A stretch of DNA of 64,000 nt from Nyssa sinensis (taxonomy: Eukaryota > Streptophyta > Magnoliopsida > Cornales > Nyssaceae): positions 44,874,333 to 44,938,332 of the forward strand of contig CM018043.1 of assembly GCA_008638375.1 (NCBI GenBank). The letters are read 5' to 3'. The notes below the pieces were generated by a model. It was not told where the DNA came from. It did no database searches and saw only the letters and a program-made list of their open reading frames with translations. Shown piece after piece: positions 59,143-64,000 of the stretch; position 1 is the first letter of the stretch; the number at the start of each line of letters is the position of its first letter. The position numbers and the translations under genes are program-made.

Positions 59143-61315
59143 TGTAACACCCCGACCTTGCGTAATTAATATTTAGTTGTTAATTATTAATTAGCACTGA
59201 CTTAATGAATGATTAAGGGAATTAATCATAATCCCGACGGTCATGATAGACCGATTAAAATAATTAAATATGTCTGGAGAGAATGGTATAATACCCGAAC
59301 CCGATTACTGATTAATTCGGTGAAATAACACCGTTTTAACACCAACGGAATCTGAATTAGCTAACCCGGGAAATCCCGAATGATTAATTAATGTCACGGA
59401 ACCCCTGACACTGAAGATAACTGAAATAGAAACTGACCGGAAGAAATCGCGTTGAAAAAAGAGCTACGGAATGAAAGTTATGTAGCAAACATTGAAACTA
59501 AATTAATGCGCAACCAAACAGGGCCTTAGCCCAAAATGTGGAAAAAATGGCCAAATGGGAGGCCAAAGGAATTGAACCCTTGACCTTTGAGTGGAAAGAA
59601 CTCTTATCCAAAAAAATTAACCATGTAGGCTGCCAATGTCTTGTGCTTAGTTATACAACTAAAATGTATATATCTCTAAATTGCCCTAAGCTGCCACCCA
59701 AATTGGCCAATGGCCAAACATGCAACACATCACCCCTATGCACCCTAGCCCCCATCATCACCTACCTCAACACTTGATGACCTTTCCTCCAACCAAAATA
59801 CATGCATATTAATCATGAGGTTGGGAGATGTATTGGACAAGAAAAATCTGATTTGCATTTACAAGTCTCCATATGTGTATTGGAGGATTGAGAAATCAGA
59901 AATTGGTGCATGAGATCTGCTAGAGAGGGGGGGCTGTTAGAGGGAGAAAGTGAGAACTGCATGTGTATAACATGGTGAGTGTTTGTGTCCCATGGAGCTG
60001 CTCTATGAAGGAAGAACAGAACTGAGGTGCACGACTAGGACTGAGGCACACCTGAGGTGCCAAAGGACTGAACTGAGCCATGAGAGGGAGGAATAATGGC
60101 CTGAACCAGAGGTAAACACACAAAACTGTCAAATTTCTGTTCAAAAATTTTAGCACTGTTTCTGATAGTTTGGATCTGTACAAACTGTACATATATACTA
60201 CTGTGGACCCTAGAACTGTTCTGAATTGATTGGGAGGGTCGGGTAAGCCTTGAAACCCAAAACTGTGACAAACCGCCATTAACGACCTTCCTGTAACAGG
60301 TTTGATTCGACCTCCATAAAACTGAAATCTGATGGTCTAGAACTGATCTAGACCCTTCTAGGACCCCATAAATACTGACCCGTGACTTGGAAACACATGG
60401 AAGGCCCTCAAAATCGAACCTATTGTCTCGGCCATTGGAACCCAAACTCGTAAATAAGCTTGTAAACTGAAATCTAAAAATGGGATGTTGATCCCCATGG
60501 AATTACAGTCACAACAAGCCAAACCTCGTGCAATTTGGTTAAGAAACGGGGCTGTATGACCGAACGGTGTCCCCTCACAATAATCAGTTATACCGAGCTG
60601 GATCTTTGGATTCGAAGCTCAAAATCAATGCAAAATTGTTGGTATCACATACAGAAATGTTTTGGAATCAAAACATATCGAAAACAGCCCTTGAAAACCC
60701 ATGAAATTGAAGAAATAGCAAACCTGCAACTAGGGCAACGGATGGGGAAAAGATGGGGAAGATGGAGTCGACTCGACCGAGTTGACCGAGCCAAGCCGAG
60801 CTGACTCGGACACGTGTCGGCCTGTGAGGATGCCACCAAATTATTGAAAATGCGCCATTTTGGTGTTAAAGGTTTTAAATTAAAACCTGAATCCTGCCTG
60901 TTTGGTAACATGGTTAATAAATTGAAACTGGATTGAGGACTGTCCAAACCGAGGATAAGGACCAAATTGGGGTTAATTGGATTATGCTATTCCGGTTCTG
61001 TGAGGTCCAGTGAACCAGTTGGTTCACCACATGCCCAATCCGGTCTAGGATTTTGAATTGAAAACCCAATGGTCCACTGTTTGAAATTGAATAACTGAAC
61101 CAAAACTTTTGTAAATTAGTTTTTGACCCCAACAGTTGTGGATATTGTACTGTGGCCCAGATTTTGGAAAAATTGTACATTTAAGCCCCTGGTAAATCAA
61201 TTAAATAATAAAATAATTATTTTATTAAATGGGTAAAATTACAATTTTACCCCTGGACATTATATATGTCAAACGGAGTCCAAATAAATTAAATAAATAG
61301 TATATTTTCACTATT

Positions 61316-62490
61316 TCAAATATTCTGGACTCAATGGTACAGTCCAAATTGGGAAATTATGTACCGAAAAATATAGACCTGCAAGTGAAAAATGACTGTA
61401 CTGCCCCTGAGGGTACCCAGGCCCAAATAAAAATAAAAGACAGTCTATTCTGATTATGTCGGGCATTCTGGACTCAATAGTGAAGTCCGTTTAATGAACT
61501 GAAGTCCCGAAAAGTACAAACACAAATTGTAAAATGACTGAATTACCCCTAAAGATACCCAGGCCCAATTAAATATAAAAGATGGTCCAAGTTAACTATG
61601 TCGGACACTCTGGACCCAATGGTGAGGTCCATTTTATGAACTGAGGTTCCGAACAGTTTGGTTACACAATATGTGAAATTACCAGAATACCCCTGATACT
61701 GTACGAAGCCCAAATAAAGTCCGAATTGAGCAAAATTAATACCAATTGAAGCCAATTACTTATGGGCTCCTATATACGATTAAATTATGATTTAAAATCA
61801 GAACATCAGGAAATGTAAAACTACCAAACTGCCCCTGATGCCATACAAAACCTAAATGAAGTCTGATTCAGACGAAACTGATACCGATAGAAGCCCAGAT
61901 ACCTGTGAAACTGTATACTTGATTAAATGATGAATCAGAGTCAGAATCTTACGAAACGTAAAATGACCAAAATACCCTTAAGCACATGAAGTGCAAAGTA
62001 GAGGTGGAATAAAGGTCAAACTGATCTGATAAATTATCATGAGGATAATTATGAACACTGAAAGGCTAAATAAGACTCCAGAACAGTTAACACGTAAAAC
62101 AAGAAACGACTAATGTGTCCCGATGACCAAAAGCAGATACCAAACGAAAGTCCAAAGGACTTAGAAAATTATATCTAAGATATGTGGACTACTCTGAGGA
62201 CCACGATAGGGTCCGGGACAAGAATGGACAAATTACCATTTTGCCCCTAAGGCCAAATAAGCACTTAACTGATAGCGATTCAAGTCTAAAAGACTTAGAA
62301 CTTCATGTATACGATATATGGGATATTCTGAGAACCACGACTGGGTCCAGGGCAAGAATGACAAAATTACCATTTTGCCCCTATGGTTAAAATAAGAACC
62401 TAACTGATACCGATTGGAGTCTAAAAGACGTAGAACTTTATATTTAAGATATAAAGACTATTCTGAGGGCCTTGACAGGGCTCGAGGCAA
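61316..62490. repeat. Degenerate array of the LTR module, period about 140 bp
   Basis: Clear copies of the ATTCTGGACTCAATGG/GGTCC block occur near 61320, 61462, 61604, 62187, 62320 and 62458. More decayed copies at the expected spacing lie between 61740 and 62050. Each is followed by an AAATGACCATTTTGCCCCTAA-like segment and CCAAATAA. Confidence 0.75.
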
Positions 62491-62939
62491 GAGTGATAAA
62501 ATGACCGTTTTGCCCCTAAGGCTGAAAAAGTAACTGACTGATAACAATTGAAGTCTAAATGACTTAAATTATAGTTCTGAAGACTACTAAGCCTAATTAA
62601 GGAATGAAATAGCCCCGAATGAAACCCGATGAGAGGGCGATAGACTACTAGGCTATCTTAGGTAAACCGATAGACACCTAAGATGACGAATAAGGCCTGA
62701 ATGGATGAATTCTGATCTGTCTGTGATTGATGATGATTATTCAGGACATACATGGAGATGCCTGACGTACTTGGAGGTTATCGGATTGTTTGTGCAAGGA
62801 GATAACCGTAACAGTTTGTGAGTAACATGAAACTTTCTAACTTGGTGTATAAGTACACCGTCTAGTTACTGTATTTTGATTTACTGTACTGTTTTGTATA
62901 CTGTACTGTCTGAATGCATACTCTTTTATACTGCATTAC

Positions 62940-63480
62940 ACGTAACATGATTTTGTACTGTCCTGCTCTCCTGTTCAGTTCGGTCTGTCCTGTTCCATTG
63001 TATGGTCTGTTTTGGTTTTGTCCCGTACTGTTGTGTCTTACTCTGGGACCCACTTCAGCTTTGAGCGGTATGGCATAAGTAGGCCAGAGTGGCACCCAGA
63101 GGGTAGAGGCCCCACGAGTAGTCCACAATGGGCAGCTGGGAAAGCTCGAATATACTTGATTAGGTGCCCAATTGGCATCCTGTTCTGTTCTGTTCTGTTC
63201 TGTTCCGCTCAACACTGACCTATTCTGTTTGATCTGTCCTGACCTGTTCTGTTTGATCTGTCTGATCTGTTCAGTTTTGATCTGTCCTGACCTGCTTTGT
63301 CTAATCTGCCTAATCCGTTCAATTCTGGTATGTCCTGATTTGTTATGTTTGATCTGTTCTGTCCTGACCTGTTCGCTCTGTTTCGATCTGTTCCGTCCCG
63401 TCCTGTTCTACTCCATACTGATCTATCCTGTTCTTTGATTTATATGCTTTGTCTCTGATGGGTATATTGTTTCGTTCAGT
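62940..63480. repeat. CTGTTCTG-rich degenerate simple repeat
   Basis: Long stretches built of CTGTT, CTGAC and TGATCTG units, for example TTCTGTTCTGTTCTGTT near 63182. The flanks, each containing GTGTATAAGTACA and CTAGTTACTGTATTTT, are duplicated at about 62843 and 63601. Confidence 0.8.
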
Positions 63481-64000
63481 TCCGTTATGTTCCGTCCTGT
63501 TGATGATCTGCCTGTATTTTTGATTAAAATATTATTTCTGCTCCTGTTCCGTTGTAAGTCCCGTTACCGCACAAGGTGAGTAACCCTGACTCCTGAATTG
63601 GTGTATAAGTACATTATCTAGTTACTGTATTTTAAAATATTGTACTGTACTGTTTTATCTGATACACTGATTTCATGCTCTTACCCAAATGCATGATCTT
63701 TACTCTGTCTGGCTTCTCTGTTCTGTAGTGAAATCGTTGTTTTAAACTGGTTCTGAATGAACAACTGACTCCTGGTACCACCTTAGTCTTGAGCACTATA
63801 TGAGCATACTACACTGTTTAATTTGTGCATACTGTACTGTTTATTTTGTTATACTATTCTGCTCTGCTCATTACTGATCTGTTCTGTTACTCTGATGTTT
63901 TAACTGATCTGTTCTGTTACCCTGATGTTTTAACTGTATTTTCGTCTTGAATACTGTTTCAACTGAACGTACTTAACTATCTTCTCTGAAATGTCTGTTT

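Larger units (their letters stand above)
59143..64000 (+). repeat. Third long Tekay-like LTR, right end outside the window
   Basis: It starts TGTAACACCCCGACC inside the Tat integrase fragment, so TCTAT at 59138-59142 would be its TSD. It holds a long array of the LTR module (61316-62490), a CTGTTCTG-rich tract (62940-63480) and a donor-like AAGGTGAGTAAC at 63573, in the same order as in the other long LTRs. It is already over 4.8 kb without reaching an end. No internal protein domain is visible, so it is LTR or leader sequence throughout. Confidence 0.7.

Noticed and set aside
63172..63438. Cys/Leu-rich open frame
   Set aside because: Translation of the CTGTTCTG repeat; no domain.

Overview
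The window is repeat-dense nuclear DNA of a flowering plant. The evidence is the set of elements: Ty1-copia, Ty3-gypsy Tat-type (with a second, archaeal-type RNase H) and Ty3-gypsy Tekay/Del-type (C-terminal chromodomain) LTR retrotransposons, a CACTA (En/Spm) transposon with plant tnp2-type and Transposase_24-type genes, and a hAT-like MITE. I found no convincing host gene, tRNA, rRNA or CRISPR array. The species cannot be named from this sequence alone.

Layout. 1-2500: old long-LTR sequence in antisense orientation. 3338-8568: decayed copia element on the minus strand with both LTRs and a 5-bp target-site duplication (TSD), apparently sitting inside older LTR-like DNA. 8946-11167: no gene seen. 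11168-21716: Tat-type gypsy element on the plus strand (LTR, gag, protease, RT, RNase H, archaeal-type RNase H, integrase, a 60-bp minisatellite, an antisense intron-containing ORF, a poly-G PPT and a 3' LTR). Its 3' LTR is cut at 21717 by a second long LTR that may run to 26252. 27285-28665: non-autonomous element with terminal inverted repeats. 29440-32200: very decayed copia. 34428-34630 and 58584-59142: the two halves of a second, deleted Tat copy, split by the CACTA transposon at 34631-58580, which has an AAC TSD. The CACTA is itself split inside its transposase gene by a complete Tekay/Del element at 38694-50229 (ATACA TSD, LTRs of about 3.4 kb). It also carries an 809-bp hAT MITE and a satellite array with a period of about 160 bp. 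59143-64000: start of a third long LTR that interrupts the Tat integrase and runs off the window.

The nesting gives a relative order: Tat copy, then CACTA, then Tekay. The Tekay LTRs are much more alike (about a dozen differences counted in the first 840 bp) than the Tat LTRs (about 28 substitutions in about 445 bp) or the copia LTRs. None of the elements looks able to move by itself. The copia RT, the Tat integrase and the Tekay integrase have each lost a catalytic residue, and most in-frame stops look like C-to-T or G-to-A changes.

The least expected signals are four. A module with a spacing of about 140-155 bp recurs in the LTRs of four separate long-LTR elements, upstream of candidate TATA boxes. 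A possible intron recurs inside those LTRs. A satellite-like array sits inside the CACTA. An indel-free 60-bp array lies next to an antisense spliced gene in the Tat element.
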